Shown: one piece after another, positions 24,350 to 38,301 of the stretch
Layout of the letters: each line of letters begins with the position of its first letter
How positions within the stretch are numbered: position 1 is the stretch's first letter
DNA from: Scylla paramamosain
Taxonomy: Eukaryota > Arthropoda > Malacostraca > Decapoda > Portunidae
NCBI RefSeq assembly: GCF_035594125.1
Contig: NC_087190.1
Coordinates: forward strand, 9,503,604 to 9,567,603
DNA length: 64,000 bases
Direction: 5' to 3'
The notes under the pieces: generated by a model
The model's input: only the letters and a program-made list of their open reading frames with translations
The model's database searches: none
Told to the model about the DNA's origin: nothing
Position numbers and translations under genes: made by a program

Positions 24350-25417
24350 TTACAGCTTCCATATCAGAGATCCGTCTCTGTGTGCGAGCACATAAAAGAG
24401 TTAATAATGTCTGGCATGGCGGCATACATTCCTCACTCTTTTTCTCGACCTAAACCTTCCAAACCTTGGTTTAAGACAGCCTGTTCTTGTGCTATACATG
24501 ATAGAGAGGTGGCCCACAAAAGGTACTTAAGCCTTCCATTACCAGGATATCATGCACTTTATATCTTTGCCCAGAACCATGCCAAGTCTATTCTCCAACT
24601 AGACAAAAAATCCTTCATTAATAGAAAATGTCAAAATCTTTCAACATCTAACTCTCCTTGTGAGTTCTGACATCTAGCCAAAAATATCTCCAACAACTTT
24701 GCTTCTTTTCTTTCCCTCCTTTATTTCAGCCAGATGGCACCACTGCTATCACATCTATCTCTAAAGCTGAACTCTTTGCTCAAATCTTTGCTAAAAACTC
24801 TACCTTAGATGATTCAGGGCTTGTTCCTCCCTCTCTTCCATCCTCTGACTACTTCATGCTCCCTATTAAAATTCTTCGCAATGATGTTTTCATTGCCCTC
24901 GCTGGCCTCAACCCTCAGAAGGCTCATGGACCTGATGAGGTCCCTCCTATTGTTCTCCGAAACTGTGCCTCCATGCTTGCACCTTGCCTATTCAAACTCT
25001 TTCAACTCTGTTTGTCAACATCTACCTTTCCTTCTTGCTAACCCTTCATGCTAACTGCTCTTCTGATCTTGTTAATTGCATGCCTCCCCTCCTCCCATGG
25101 CCTCACTGCACAAGACTTTCTTCTTTCTTTCACACCTATTCTGTCCACCTCTCTAATGCAAGAGTTAACCAGTATTCTCAATCATTCATCCCTTTCTCTG
25201 ATAAACTCTGGAACTCCCTGCCTGCTTCTGTATTTCTACCCTCCTATGACTTGAACTCCTTCAATAGGGAGGTTTCAAGACATTTATCCTTCAATTTTTT
25301 TACTAACACTTTGGACCCTATTTGGGTACTGGCATCTCAGTGGGCTTTTTTTTATTTGGATTTTTGTTGCCCTTGGTTGGTGTTCCTCCTACATAAAAAA
25401 AAAAAAGATAAATAAAT
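24350..25417 (+). mobile_element. LINE-A copy 5, truncated and internally deleted
   Basis: The sequence starts in the linker after the endonuclease ([20 protein letters not shown]). It reaches the start of the RT (LNPQKAHGPDEVPPIVL) and then jumps at about 25040 to the C-terminal block ([16 protein letters not shown] ... REVSRHLS). It ends with the family 3' UTR and an A-rich AAATA tail to 25417. Confidence 0.85.
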
Positions 25418-25441
25418 AAATAAATAAATAAATACAAAAAT

Positions 25442-27605
<2,164 letters not shown>

Positions 27606-27609
27606 CTAT

Positions 27610-28515
27610 TGAGTACGATAATATCTTAACCTTTCAAAATCTGCTCTCCTAAAGTCAGGTATTTTACTGATGTTTTTGTTTCTAGAAGCTTCCTCCCATT
27701 TTAATCTAAACCTATTTTCATAATGGTCAATGTTATCTAGCTGTCTTCCAACCTCTACCTGTGTGACTGTTTCCTCCCTGTTTGCCAGAATTAAATCTAA
27801 AATATTATTCTCCTTTGTGGGTTCAATGATTACCTGCTTCAAGAAACTGTCCTGAATTATATTAAGGAATTCCTCTGCTTCACTGCTACCCACCATCAAT
27901 CTTCAATCAATATTCCTAAAATTAAAATCACCAACCACAACCTGACAGTGTCTGCCTATTTTATTTATCTCTTGTTATAATGAGCTATTAGCTTCTTTAG
28001 TAGTATTCAGTGGCCTGCACACTAATTCTAACATAATTATTGTGATCCTTCCTTAATATCAAACCATACTGACTCTGTTTTTATGTTACTGTTAATACAA
28101 CATTGTAATGTGCCCCCAACATAAAGTGTGATGCCTCCTCCTCTCTCATTCTCCATCTTTATAGAATAGTGTATAACCATCTATCTGAACGTTTGTCTGT
28201 TTGAAATATTTTTCCTGACATTTCTAACCAAGTTTCTGTTAAAGCAATGATATTAAAATTTTTATATATGACATTTTTCTAAGCAAGTCTATTTTATTCA
28301 AAATACTTCTACAATTTGTGTAATAAACACTTAAACTATTTCTCATCTCTGAGCTTGTTACAAATCTAGATTTAACTAATATGTCCTTCCTTTCATCCTC
28401 ACAAGCCTCCCTCCTGACTAACGAAAAAAAAATGCTGGAGAGCAGTTACCTCCTGCTCAAGTGTTCTGGCCAAAACCTCAACATCCTGGTGTGATAAATG
28501 CACTCCATCCCTGGC
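27610..28515 (-). pseudogene. CR1-like LINE-C copy 1: end of ORF1 and endonuclease of ORF2
   Basis: Directly beside LINE-A copy 6 the minus strand encodes [17 protein letters not shown], the last block of an SGNH-type ORF1 whose start lies beyond the insertion (31524-32160). Further on, ORF2 endonuclease is recognisable: ERGGGITLYVGGTL, a VVVGDFNF-type block, ILDLILANREETV and LDNIDHYE (an N/SDH block). Stops and frameshifts occur throughout. The copy lacks the RT. Confidence 0.72.
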
Positions 28516-31500
28516 ATCCCCACACCAGCCTTGGAGTCCCCATCTGTGGAGGGGACCACAAATGTCCCCATGTCAGAATGCTCTTCTGATAACGGCCCTA
28601 ACTGTCTTGACACCCCCTCAACTTTTCTTCATTAACTTCTGCAACATTCGCAGTCTAAGATTTAATTTTCAATCTGTAGAACACCACCTCCCCTCTTCTA
28701 AACCTCACCTTCTTTTCCTCACTGAAACTCAGGTGTCTGAGGCAATTGACAGTAGCCCCTTTTCTGTTCCGTCCTACTTTCTTTATCCTCATTTTCAATC
28801 CAAAGCTGGATGTTGCGTTTATGTGCACAATGACTTAACCTGCTCTTGTGCCCATGCTCTTGAATCTTCCGAGTTTTCCACCATTTGGCTACGACTACAG
28901 AGTCACTCTCAAACTAAATTTATCTGTGTTGTATACCTCTCACCTAACTCCTCTGACTATATGAAATACCTTGACTACTTAACTTCTAAAGTGGAGCACC
29001 TTCTGATTCTCTTCCCTTTTGCAGAGATCTCCATTCTTGGAGACTTCAATGTTCACCACCAGCTTTGGCTTTCCTCTCCCTTCACTGGCCATCATGGTGA
29101 ACTAGCCTTGAACTTTGCTATCCTCCACAACCTAGAGCAACTGGTGCAAAACCCTATTCATATTCCTGACTGTCTTGGAGAAACGCCCAACATTCTTGAC
29201 CTTTTCCTGACCTCTAATCTTTCTGCTTATGGTGTCACCCTCTCTTCTCTGTTGGGCTCCTCCAATTACAATCTCATATTTGTATCTTGTCCTATCGCTC
29301 CAATCCCTCCTTAGAATCCTCTAAGCGAAAGTGCCTCTAGCATTTTGCCTGAGGAGTTATTTTGCTGATTTTCCTTGGAATGATTACTGCTTCCATGTCA
29401 GAGACCCATCTTTGTGTACCAAGTGCATAACAGAGGTGATAGTGTCTGGCATGGAGGCGTACATTCCTCACTTTTTCTCGACCTAAACCTTCCAAACCTT
29501 GGTTTAACACAGCTTGTTCTCATGTTATACATGATAGAGAGGTGGCCCACAAAAGGTACTTAAGCCTTCCATCACCAGAATCTCATGCACTTTATAATTC
29601 TGACCAGAACCATGCCAAGTCCAACTAGCCAAAAATTCCTTCATTAATAGAAAGTGTTAAAATCTTTCAACATCTAACTCCCCTCATGACTTCTGGCATC
29701 TAGCCAAAAATATCTCCAATAACTTTGATTCTTTTTCTTTCCCTCCTTTATTTCAGCCAGATGGCACCACTGCTATCACATCTATCTCTAAAGCTGGACT
29801 CTTCACTCAAACCTTTGTTAAAAACTCTACTTTGGACAATTCAGGACTTGTTCCTCCCTCTCCTCCATCCTCTGATTACTTCATTCTATGTATTAAAATT
29901 CTTCATAATAATGTTTTCCTTGCCCTCACTGGCCTAAACCCTCAGAAGGCTTATGGACCTGATGGGGCTCCTCCTAATGTTCTCCGAAACTGTGCCTCCG
30001 TGCCTAGTCAAACTCTTTCAACTCTGTCTGTCAACATCTACCTTTCTTTCTTGCTGGAAGTTTGCCTACATTCAACCTGTTCCTAAAGAGGGTGACTGTT
30101 CTAATCCCCCAAACTACTGTCCTATTGCTTTAATTTCCTGCCAATCTAAAGTTTTTTAATCTATCCTCAACAGAAAGATTCTTAAACATCTATCACTTCA
30201 CAAGCTTCTATCTGATAGCAAGTATGGATTCTGTCAAGGCCACTCCATTGGTGATCTTCTGGCTTTCCTTACTGAGTCTTGGTCATCCTCTTTTAGAGAT
30301 TTTGGTGAAACTTTTGCTGTTGCCTTGGACATATCAAAAGCTTTTGATAGAGTCTGGCACAAAGCTTTGATTTCCAAACTACCCTCCTATGGCTTTTATC
30401 CTTCTCTCTGTAACTTCATCTCAAGTTTCCTTTCTGACCTTTCTATTGCTGCTGTGGTAGACGGTCACTGTCCTTCTCCTAAATCTATTAATAGTGGTGT
30501 TCCTCAGGGTTCTGTCCTGTCACCCACTCTCTTCTTATTATTCATCAATGACCTTCTATACCAAACTTCTTGTCCTATCCACTCCTATGCTGATGATACC
30601 ACCCTGCTCTTTTCCACGTCTTTTCATAGACGTCCAACACTTCAGGAAGTACACATTTCATGCAGGGAAGCCACAGAATGCCTGACTTCTGATCTTTCTA
30701 AAATTTCTGATTGGGGCAGAGCAAACTTGGTATTGTTCAATGCCTCAAAAACTCAATTCCTCCATCTATCAACTTGACACAATTTCCAGACAGCTATCCC
30801 CTCTTCTTCAATAACACTTAAGTGTCCCCCTCTTCTACAATAAATATCCTCAGTCTGTCCTTTACTTATAATCTGAACTGGGAACTTCACATCTCATGTC
30901 TAGCTAAAACAGCTTCTATGAAGTTAGGCGTTCTAAGACGTCTCTGCCAGTTTTTCTCACCCCCCAGCTGCTAACTCTTTACAAGGGCCTTATCCGTCAA
31001 TGTATGGAGTATGCTTCACATATCTGGGGGGTTCCACTCATATGCTCTTCTAGACAGGGTGGAATCAAAAGCTTTTTGTTTCATCAACTCCTCTCCTCTA
31101 ACTGACTGTTTTCAGCCTCTCTCTCATAGCTGCAATGTTGCATTTCTAGCTGTCTTCTACTGCTATTTTCATGCTAACTGCTCTTTTGATCATGCTAAGT
31201 GCATGCCTCCACTCCTCCCACAGCCTCACTGCACAAGACTTTCTTCACCCCTATTCTGTCCACTTCTCTAATGCAAGACTTAACCAGTATTCTTAATCAT
31301 TCATCCCTTTCTCTGGTAAACTCTGGATCTCCCTGCCAGCTTCTGTATTCCCACCTTCCTATGACTTGAATTCCTTCAAGAAGGAGGTTTCAAGACACTG
31401 ATCTTTCAATTTTTTACTACTGCTTTGGACCCTTTTATGGGACTGGAATCTCAGTAGGCTTTTTTTTTATTGGATTTTTGTTGCCCTTGGCCAGTGTTGC

Positions 31501-31523
31501 TCCTACATAAAAAAAAAAAAAAA
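28516..31523 (+). mobile_element. LINE-A copy 6, nearly full length
   Basis: It starts within about 8 nt of the ORF ATG equivalent and ends with an A15 tail at 31509-31523. The endonuclease frame is open at 28562-29314 ([23 protein letters not shown]). The middle part 29315-30320 has stops and small deletions. The RT frame 30325-30777 has [19 protein letters not shown] and [11 protein letters not shown]. Downstream frameshifts follow. It is inserted in the ORF1 of LINE-C copy 1 without a visible target duplication. Confidence 0.88.
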
Positions 31524-32160
31524 TACAAGGTCTTTGCCATAAAAACAGTCAATGATTGTCCATCCATTACCTTTACAATGATTCACGAGCCTGCGATTCA
31601 CTGTAATAGCTCTGGATAGCCACTCAGCACCAACTCCCTTCTTCAGCAAGACACCACATACAACCCTTTCCTATCCCTAATCTTATCCATTGCCTCTCTA
31701 TACTTCTTATACACTCCTCAATCCTGATCTTACCAAGGTCATTCCCTACTGCACTTAAGAAAAAACAATGGGCTTGATCCCATAATTTTCCAAACATGTG
31801 TCTAACATATCTGCTATCTTCCCTACCCCTGCCTTTGGCAAACACACCCAATCTCTTACGCAAAACACACTACCTAAGTACCTAATCTTACTATCTTCAA
31901 GCACAAGCACTGTACCTGAGGGCATGGCAACTGTATGTGCCCCTTCCTTCCTCTCCTTGTCTCCTCCTGCCATGTCCAACTCCACCATCACTCCTTCCAA
32001 CACACTGAAGGGATTCTTCATGTCCACATGGCACCCCTCAAGGTCAGGCAGCCTGGAGACCTTCCTCCTCTTTGCACCCCTGCACACAACCAACCACTGT
32101 TACTCCGACACCTTACTAGATAAGGTGACGGCAGGTCCCAATCCTTCCTCATAAAACAAG
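31524..32160 (-). pseudogene. CR1-like LINE-C copy 1: ORF1 with SGNH-type esterase domain (5' part)
   Basis: The minus-strand frame reads MPSGTVLVLEDSKIRYL (block I; the usual GDS is EDS here), AGVGKIADMLDTCL (block II glycine) and a VGNDLGKIR block III (G-x-N-D, reached across a frame change near 31755). After another frame change it reads NRRLVNHCKGNGWTIID and FYGKDLV, then LINE-A copy 6 interrupts. The catalytic DGVHL block lies on the other side (28490-28515). Esterase-type ORF1 proteins are known in CR1/L2-like LINEs. This copy is dead, with at least two frameshifts, a mutated block I and an insertion. Confidence 0.75.
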
Positions 32161-32640
32161 ATCAGATATGTGACTGGACTAAACAGTACATAATTTTGGT
32201 GGCAGTGGTGGTACATACTGTAGTGCCAGTGGTACTGGCAAAATATTGCATACATAAAATGCAGTAGCCACTTAACAGTTAAAATGAAGACACAGGAGGT
32301 AGGAGGAAACATGAAAGGAAATATGAGGACACTTGTGAGGATGCTCCATACAACACAGTCAAGTACTTGTGCTCAGGGGTGCTTCCTGCGAAGCTACTTG
32401 TGCCAGTGGGATGTGTTAGTGACAGTGCTTGTGTGGAAAAGGTTATAAGACAAAAAAAATTATTCCCTGTGGTAAAAAATTAATGAAAAGTGAGTGTTGC
32501 GTGAATAGGCCTATGACCTTATTTGATCCCAGAAGGCCGCCGAGCTGTCTGCCCTGACCTGCCCTGCTCCACTTACCCTCAGGGTTGCCACGTCTCACCT
32601 CTCTCTTTTTCCACCTGTGGCTTGTTACTTATGGTTACGA
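32161..32640. other. Unassigned sequence, perhaps LINE-C 5' region
   Basis: It lies upstream (minus) of LINE-C ORF1 and upstream (plus) of LINE-B. No coding motif is visible. It might hold the 5' UTR of either element. Confidence 0.35.
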
Positions 32641-32880
32641 CAAGTCAACAGCGCAGGGCGATAATCAGCCACCTCTGAAAACACGTGAGTAAACAGTGAC
32701 CAGTGTTTAAGTGGCTGTGCTTTGCCCAGGAGTGACTTAGTTGTGAACCGGGGTAATAGACTAAGAGGTTACCAAGCCACCCTCCCACCAAGGCCGCTGC
32801 GCTCCCTGAATTCCCAAGGGAATCCAAGTTGCTGCCGGGAACACCAGGAAGATAACGGAACACAAGACCATCGAACGGCG

Positions 32881-34110
32881 GAATCTCTCTGGTTATTTTC
32901 CACAGCAGTGGTGTGCCATCTGTGGTAAGGCGGTGGGCATGAAGAAAAATGCTGCACATGTAAGGTGTGAAGGCGGGAGTGAGTGCTCCAACTTCTGCCA
33001 CCCAGCCTGCCTCAATGGCCGTGACACATACATGTGCAGTGACACACAGGAGTTGCGCATGGAACACGGCATAGAGGACGCAGTAACATATAGAACAGGG
33101 CACTCTAGTGCAGGGGCCTCTTCCCCATCCACCCTTGGTGAAGGAAGAAATGAAGATGCTGATGACACCAGGCAACGCCCGATAGAGTCAGATAAGGAGT
33201 TGTACGTCCTGGAGTCATACGCCTCCAGGAAGAAGTAGGAAAAAGCAACAAAATAATCCAATCTCTCAGACTACAGAGGGACTGGATGATCAGTAAAAAG
33301 GGACATGTGATGGAGCTCCTGGAGCTTATAGATACTCTTACAGATGCTCGAGAGGCTGACACGAAAGCCTCCACCCGATCCATCGCGACTACAGCCGCAC
33401 CTACTTCCATAGAAAAGATGTGGAATAGGGTCTGCGCCTCCTCAGACCACTGGAAGCAGTGGTGGCAGTCTGGGAGACCCCAGCCCCTCAGATATGGAGA
33501 GGACACCACCACCACCAGTGCAGCAACAGACACCGCTGCCCCGCTAGATAGTGCTAGCAGCAGCAGCAGCAACAGTAGCAGAAACAACAATAGTAACAGA
33601 ACTACCAGCACTGCCACTGTCACTGCTATCAGCAAAAACAACAGCAGTAGCAGCGACAGTGATGGTAATAACAGCAACAGTAACACAAGCACTAACAGCG
33701 GCAACAGCAACAGCAACAACAACAACAACAACAACAACAACATCAACAGCAGCAGTAGCAACAACAACAACTACAACAGACACAACAACAGGAACAACAA
33801 AAAGAACAACTACAACCACAAGCACAGCAACAGTAACAACAACAACAACTACAATAGTGTAAACAAGAAGAAGAAAATTAAAAACAATGGCCAGCGAGGG
33901 ACAGAATACTCCATCCCAACAACTACTAGACTCCCTCCCCTGTGTATGACACACATACACCCTAAGGCCCCAACAGGAGCAGAGAGAGTGGGACAAGCCA
34001 CGCTGTCAGTACTGCTTCTGGCCTGGCCACACGACTGAGACCTGCTACACCCATGCTGCAGACCACCGACAAGAAGCCATCCTTAAGATGGTCCTGATGG
34101 AAGGATAGGG
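32881..34110 (+). pseudogene. LINE-B ORF1 (PHD-like finger, Asn/Thr tract, CCHC knuckle)
   Basis: Near 32908 the sequence encodes CAICGKAVGMKKNA, then VRCEGGSECSNFCHPAC and YMCS. This C-x2-C ... C ... C-x2-H-x2-C pattern resembles the PHD-type domain known from ORF1 of some CR1-like LINEs. A helical region (RDWMISKKGHVMELLELIDT) follows after a frame change, then the Asn-rich tract 33541-33865. Close to the end, CQYCFWPGHTTETC is a perfect C-x2-C-x4-H-x4-C zinc knuckle in another frame. RNA binding is inferred from the knuckle. Confidence 0.7.
33541..33865 (+). repeat. AAC/AGC-rich trinucleotide tract in LINE-B ORF1
   Basis: The tract is dominated by AAC, AGC and ACA words and encodes long Asn/Ser runs in one frame, Thr/Ala in another. 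It is an imperfect, expanded trinucleotide repeat inside a coding region. Confidence 0.9.
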
Positions 34111-34309
34111 AGGGCAGCAACCCCCACAGCAACCTACCATGCCTCAGCAACCCTTTTCAGGCTCCCTTCATCCCCCCAACTGGCAGCCACAACCCAGATA
34201 GCACTTCAGCTGGAGCACCCCATCCTGGCAGGGAGGACACAAACAAGACTCGCTCTGCCACCACACCCGGCCACCAAGCCAATGCAAGATGGCGAGGGGG
34301 CAGGCGTGT

Positions 34310-35040
34310 CAGCTGTCACCTGACTGTGCTGACTGCTAACGTGAGAGGACTCTGTACAAATGTTGGTGAATTCACCTACAACTTTGTCCTGCAGCACCGT
34401 GCTGACATTGTCACAGTAACAGAAACGTGGCTGAACGGTGAGGTGGAACTAACTTTTAGAAAAATTCCAGGCTACTCCCAATAGATAATGAAGGATCACG
34501 ACAGCAGAGCAGGTGGAGGTGTGGCCACCTGCTTCAAAACCAGCCTCCAAACCCAGGAATTGGAGGTAGCACTTCTACACCTGACAGAGGCACAGTTCTT
34601 CAGGGTTGTGATGGATGATTGCAGTGGACTCCTCCTCTGTGTCATGTACCAGTCCCCAGACACGGAAAAGTTCCACTTGACTTCCTGACAGAGGAGCTAG
34701 ACACCCTGCTCCTGTGCCACAAGTGCTTCCAGATGATGATAGTGGGGTACTTAAATTTCCACCTGGAGAATGAAGCCTATACCAGCTTACTGAGTGTGCA
34801 GGGCCTGGTAAACCACATAAGCTTCCCCACCGACGAGCGGGGAGGGCTGCTGGACCCTGTGCTGTCAGGCCTCCTTGAGACCAGTGTCCATTGCCTGCAA
34901 CTAGGACCAGTGGGCAGCTCAGACCACTATGCTGTACTGACACAAGTGGAGCTGAGTGCAGCAAGGGAAGATGCTGTCCCATGCACCATCTGGCTCTGGG
35001 AGAGAGCTGACTCCATCCATAAAGCATGGCATGGCACACA
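34310..35040 (+). pseudogene. LINE-B ORF2, endonuclease domain
   Basis: Starting near 34319: LTVLTANVRGLCTNVGEF (block I with N-x-R-G-L), TVTETWLNGEVE (T-E-T-W, catalytic Glu), RAGGGVATCFK, a VMYQSPDT block, then after a frame change VGYLNFHLEN (usual GDFN) and GPVGSSDHYAVL (S-D-H). These are the APE-type endonuclease motifs in order. A stop at 34484 and a frameshift near 34670 break the frame. Confidence 0.8.
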
Positions 35041-35299
35041 CTGACTGGGAGGTCCTTCTGGTGGGGGATGCTGAGGCCAAGGCACACACCCTCACCACCA
35101 AACTCCTTGCCCTTCAACAGCTGCATGTTCCCAACCAGGTCAGGTGACCCAGCCTGGTTTGGCTACTGCTGCAGGGCTGCTGCTGAAGCCAAGTTTGCTG
35201 CTTGGCTGAAGTACAAGCATCATCTGTCATCAAGGAATAAGGCACAACACCAGGAAGCCTGCAGACATATGACAGCTACCTGTAGGTGAGCGAAGAGAC

Positions 35300-37104
35300 A
35301 ACAGAGAGAGGACCTGAAGCACAAACTGTGCAGCCCAGAAGTTGGCAACAAGACCTGGTGGAGCCTGGTTAAGGAGCAACAGGGGGGTGAGCCATCAAGA
35401 CGCCATCCCACCACTCACAAGGCCTGACGAGTCCACTGCCACGAGCAGTGTGGAAAAAGCTTCACTCTTGGCCCAGCTCTTCAGCACTAAGATGAAGGTA
35501 GAAGACCTGTACCATGCCTGCCACAAGAAACTGAATGCATGGTTATCACTGCGTTGGTGGAAGCGGGGCAGGTTGAGCAACTCCTTGGCACGGTGGACGT
35601 GAGTAAAGCCATCGGCCCAGATGGCGTCAGTCAACGGCTCCTCAAGTACTGTGCCAAGGACCTATTGGGTCCCCTCTCTTCAGTCTTCACATCTTGCCTA
35701 AGGGAGTGCAAGTGGCCCTCAGTATGGAAGGAGGCACACATGGTACCAATCCATAAAAGAAGCTCGAGGTCTGAGCCCACCAATTACAAACCAATCTCCT
35801 TGCTCTCCATGGTGGGCAAGGTTCTTGAGTGCGTGGTAGCTGGAGACATCTGCCGGCACGTGAGTGAGAACCACCACCTCTCTGACCAGCAGTTTGGCTT
35901 CTGGCCTAGCTGGTCAACTGCTGATCTCCTTCTCCTCCTATCCAAGGACTGGCAAGACACATTGGGTGAAGGCCTTGACACCCTTGTGGTGGCCCTGGAC
36001 ATTGCTGGAGCCTTTGATAGGGTCTGGCAAGCGGGGCTCATCAAGAAGCTTTGCACCAAGGGTGTCCAAGGGGACCTTCTGGCGCTGCTCGGTGACTATC
36101 TCCAGGGGAGGACCCTTTGGGTGGTGGTCAACGGGCAGTCATCAGGGCCTTCACCAGCAGAAGCCTCGGTTCCACAGGGTTCAGTGCTGGGCCCAATCCT
36201 GTGGAACATTTACATTGATGACCTCCTCCAGCAGCTACCAACAGTGACAACGTATGCTGACAACTGTACACTCTCCTGCTCTTACTGCTGCCTCGACAGC
36301 CAGCGGGCCATCAGTGCGTTGAACAGGCAGTTCAGACTGGTGGAGCAGTGGGGAGAAGTGTGGCAGGTCAGCTTTGCTCCATAGAAGATGCAGGTCATGG
36401 TCATCTCACGGTCCCCAGGTGCCTCTCAAGCAATCGCAGAACAGCTGTACTTTGGAGGCAAGAGGATGCCACTTCAAAACCATGTCAAAGTCTTGGGAGT
36501 GTCTGTGGACCATGGCCTGCGCTTTGACCACTACATCACTGCAGTTGCCAATCAAGCCTCATTGAGAGTTTTTGCCCTGCATAGGGTGGCACCAAACCTC
36601 AACTCATGGGGCATCCTCACCCTGTACAAGGCACAAATACGTCCTTGCCTTGAGTATGATGCCCTGTCCTGGATGTCTGGCGCTGCCACCCACATGCAAA
36701 GACTTGGTGCAGTCCAGCAGCGTGCCCTGCGACTGGTGGCAACCGAGGACTACCAGCAACCATCTTCACCTGTGACGTCCCTGGAGCACTGCAGGGACGT
36801 GTCAGCATTGTTGGTGTGCTACAAGGCCCAGGTGCAGGGTGTCCCCCACCTCACCCCACTGAGGCTTCCCCCGCGAGCCATGCAGAGGCACACGAGGAAT
36901 GCCCTCTAGAGCAACGAGATGGTGGAGATACCTCATTCACACTCCAGGCAGCACCAGCACACATTCACAGCCAGGACATCACGGCTGTGGAACATGTTCA
37001 CGGCAGCCACGCCCCTGGTACCAAACATGTCCACACACCAAGTGAAGCTGGCTGCCCACATGTGGCGGGAAACCCTCCCGTCCTCACTAGTGCTGCACAC
37101 ATAG
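35300..37104 (+). pseudogene. LINE-B ORF2, reverse transcriptase and C-terminus
   Basis: The main open part (35539-36384) shows IGPDGVSQRLLK, NYKPISLLS, FGFWPSWSTADLL, ALDIAGAFDRVW, ASVPQGSVLGPIL and TTYADNCTLSC. The catalytic box is thus YADN instead of YADD, which removes one metal-binding aspartate. A TAG at 36382-36384 interrupts the frame. It reopens directly afterwards with VLGVSVDHGLRF and IRPCLEYDALSW, and the C-terminal block runs to about 37104. The protein would be catalytically dead even without the stops. Confidence 0.85.
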
Positions 37105-37270
37105 ACACTCATAGACACAACTTCTTGTATATATACTTATTGTGCTTTTTTTGAGTGTGAATTTCATATTAATACCTTATGTAATTATTGTGTATAACGG
37201 TTTTTTAAATAGTTTTACATCCAACTTAAAACTTTAAGCCTTATTGTGGATATGTTTAAAAAAAAAAAAA

Positions 37271-37760
37271 CCCTAGACATCTGATTTCAGTAAGGAATAG
37301 AAAGTGAGGTGTGAATGGAGATGATGTTCCAGACTGGAAACTATTCCTAAGGCTGCAAATTTTGCAAAGTAAATATGAAAAAAAGTCAAAGATATCATGA
37401 GATCTTGAGACACTACTGAGTAACAAGAGAACATTTTTAGTACTCTCCCCAGATAGCCATAATCATGAAAATAAAGTTTAATGTTGTGATTAGGTATTGT
37501 TTACAGTGTAGTCTGAATAGTATGAGAATCTTTGGCTTTACAGGGTAAACTGTAAAGATTGCAAAATTGCCTGTTATTCTGACATGAAAGGAATGGACAG
37601 GGAAAACAAAAGCAGAGTCAGCAGCAATCTTGCAGTGCCCCCCATTCCACTCTATGTACCTCCATGGGAGCATTTCATTCACTGCAGCAGGTGTCTACTG
37701 CATATTCTTACTCACTGATAAAGATACAATATCACATAAAATGAATGTTTACTTACTTAC
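37271..37760. other. Intron sequence beside the host exon, no other feature
   Basis: AT-rich sequence between the LINE-B tail and the donor site (GTAAGTAAGTAAAC, minus) of the exon at 37761. Confidence 0.55.
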
Positions 37761-37990
37761 CTCTTGCATGGCGTTGATTTCATGTAAGATAAAACGAGCC
37801 TCTGATGATATTTCAGCAGTTATGCCCACATCACATGTCTGGGGCTGTTTTACACACTTTTTTGTGATGTCATCTATGTCAATGACCTCAGGAGGTTCAA
37901 TCTTTGGTATCTTTGACTTTCTATCTTGCGTGGAAGGACTCTTTGGCCTGCAATGGTGCCAGTTGCTATGTTCTTTACTGTATTGCATTG
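37761..37990 (-). CDS. Internal exon of the unidentified host gene (76 codons)
   Basis: On the minus strand TATATTTCAG precedes and GTAAGTAAGT follows a 230-nt segment (2 nt plus 76 codons). The peptide has a basic stretch (HHCRPKSPSTQDRKSKIPK), then PPEVIDIDD, which looks like a SUMO-interaction motif (V-I-D-I followed by acidic residues). It ends with a helical segment (EISSEARFILHEINAMQE). It joins in phase 0 with the exon at 15667-15813. Identity unknown. A chromatin or SUMO-linked role would be a guess from the motif alone. Confidence 0.8.
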
Positions 37991-38064
37991 CTGAAATATA
38001 ATGAAATCACTTTATTAGTGTATTCCATGAATACATGCAGTGTGTGTAATAAAAGTCTATTTAC

Positions 38065-38172
38065 ATATTTCTAATACCTCTTTAAATTCCTTCCACCAAG
38101 AAATCCAGGGATGAAAGATACTGATTATGTCTTTCCATATGTATGCAATGATGTCAACATCTGTTTCCCTCA
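38065..38172 (-). CDS. Probable upstream exon of the same host gene
   Basis: The minus-strand frame reads [16 protein letters not shown], then [16 protein letters not shown], and one leftover T at a GTAAAT donor (38064-38059). That T plus the CA of the next exon restores the phase across a 74-nt intron. The upstream border is uncertain: AG candidates lie at 38173-38174 (ATAATTTAG) and 38187-38188, both with a poor pyrimidine tract because an AT array starts at 38199. The real start or acceptor may differ. Confidence 0.5.
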
Positions 38173-38192
38173 CTAAATTATTTCTCCTTTTC

Positions 38193-38198
<6 letters not shown>

Positions 38199-38283
<85 letters not shown>

Positions 38284-38301
38284 ACACACACACACACACA
38301 A
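38199..38301. repeat. (TA)n-(CA)n microsatellite beside a host exon
   Basis: TA units fill 38199-38280 and CA units 38281-38301, ending less than 30 bp from the probable exon border on the minus strand. Confidence 0.97.

Larger units (their letters stand above)
32641..37270 (+). mobile_element. LINE-B, second non-LTR family, near full length but decayed
   Basis: The element has an ORF1 with PHD-like and zinc-knuckle fingers, an ORF2 with endonuclease and RT, and an A12-type tail at 37259-37270. It is clearly more GC-rich than the surrounding intron. The 5' border is estimated. The product would be a jockey/CR1-type ribonucleoprotein. Several frameshifts and stops show it is inactive. Confidence 0.8.

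Noticed and set aside
33105..33770. Leu/Val-rich minus-strand ORF that looks like membrane segments
   Set aside because: It is the antisense of the AAC/AGC-rich tract in LINE-B ORF1.
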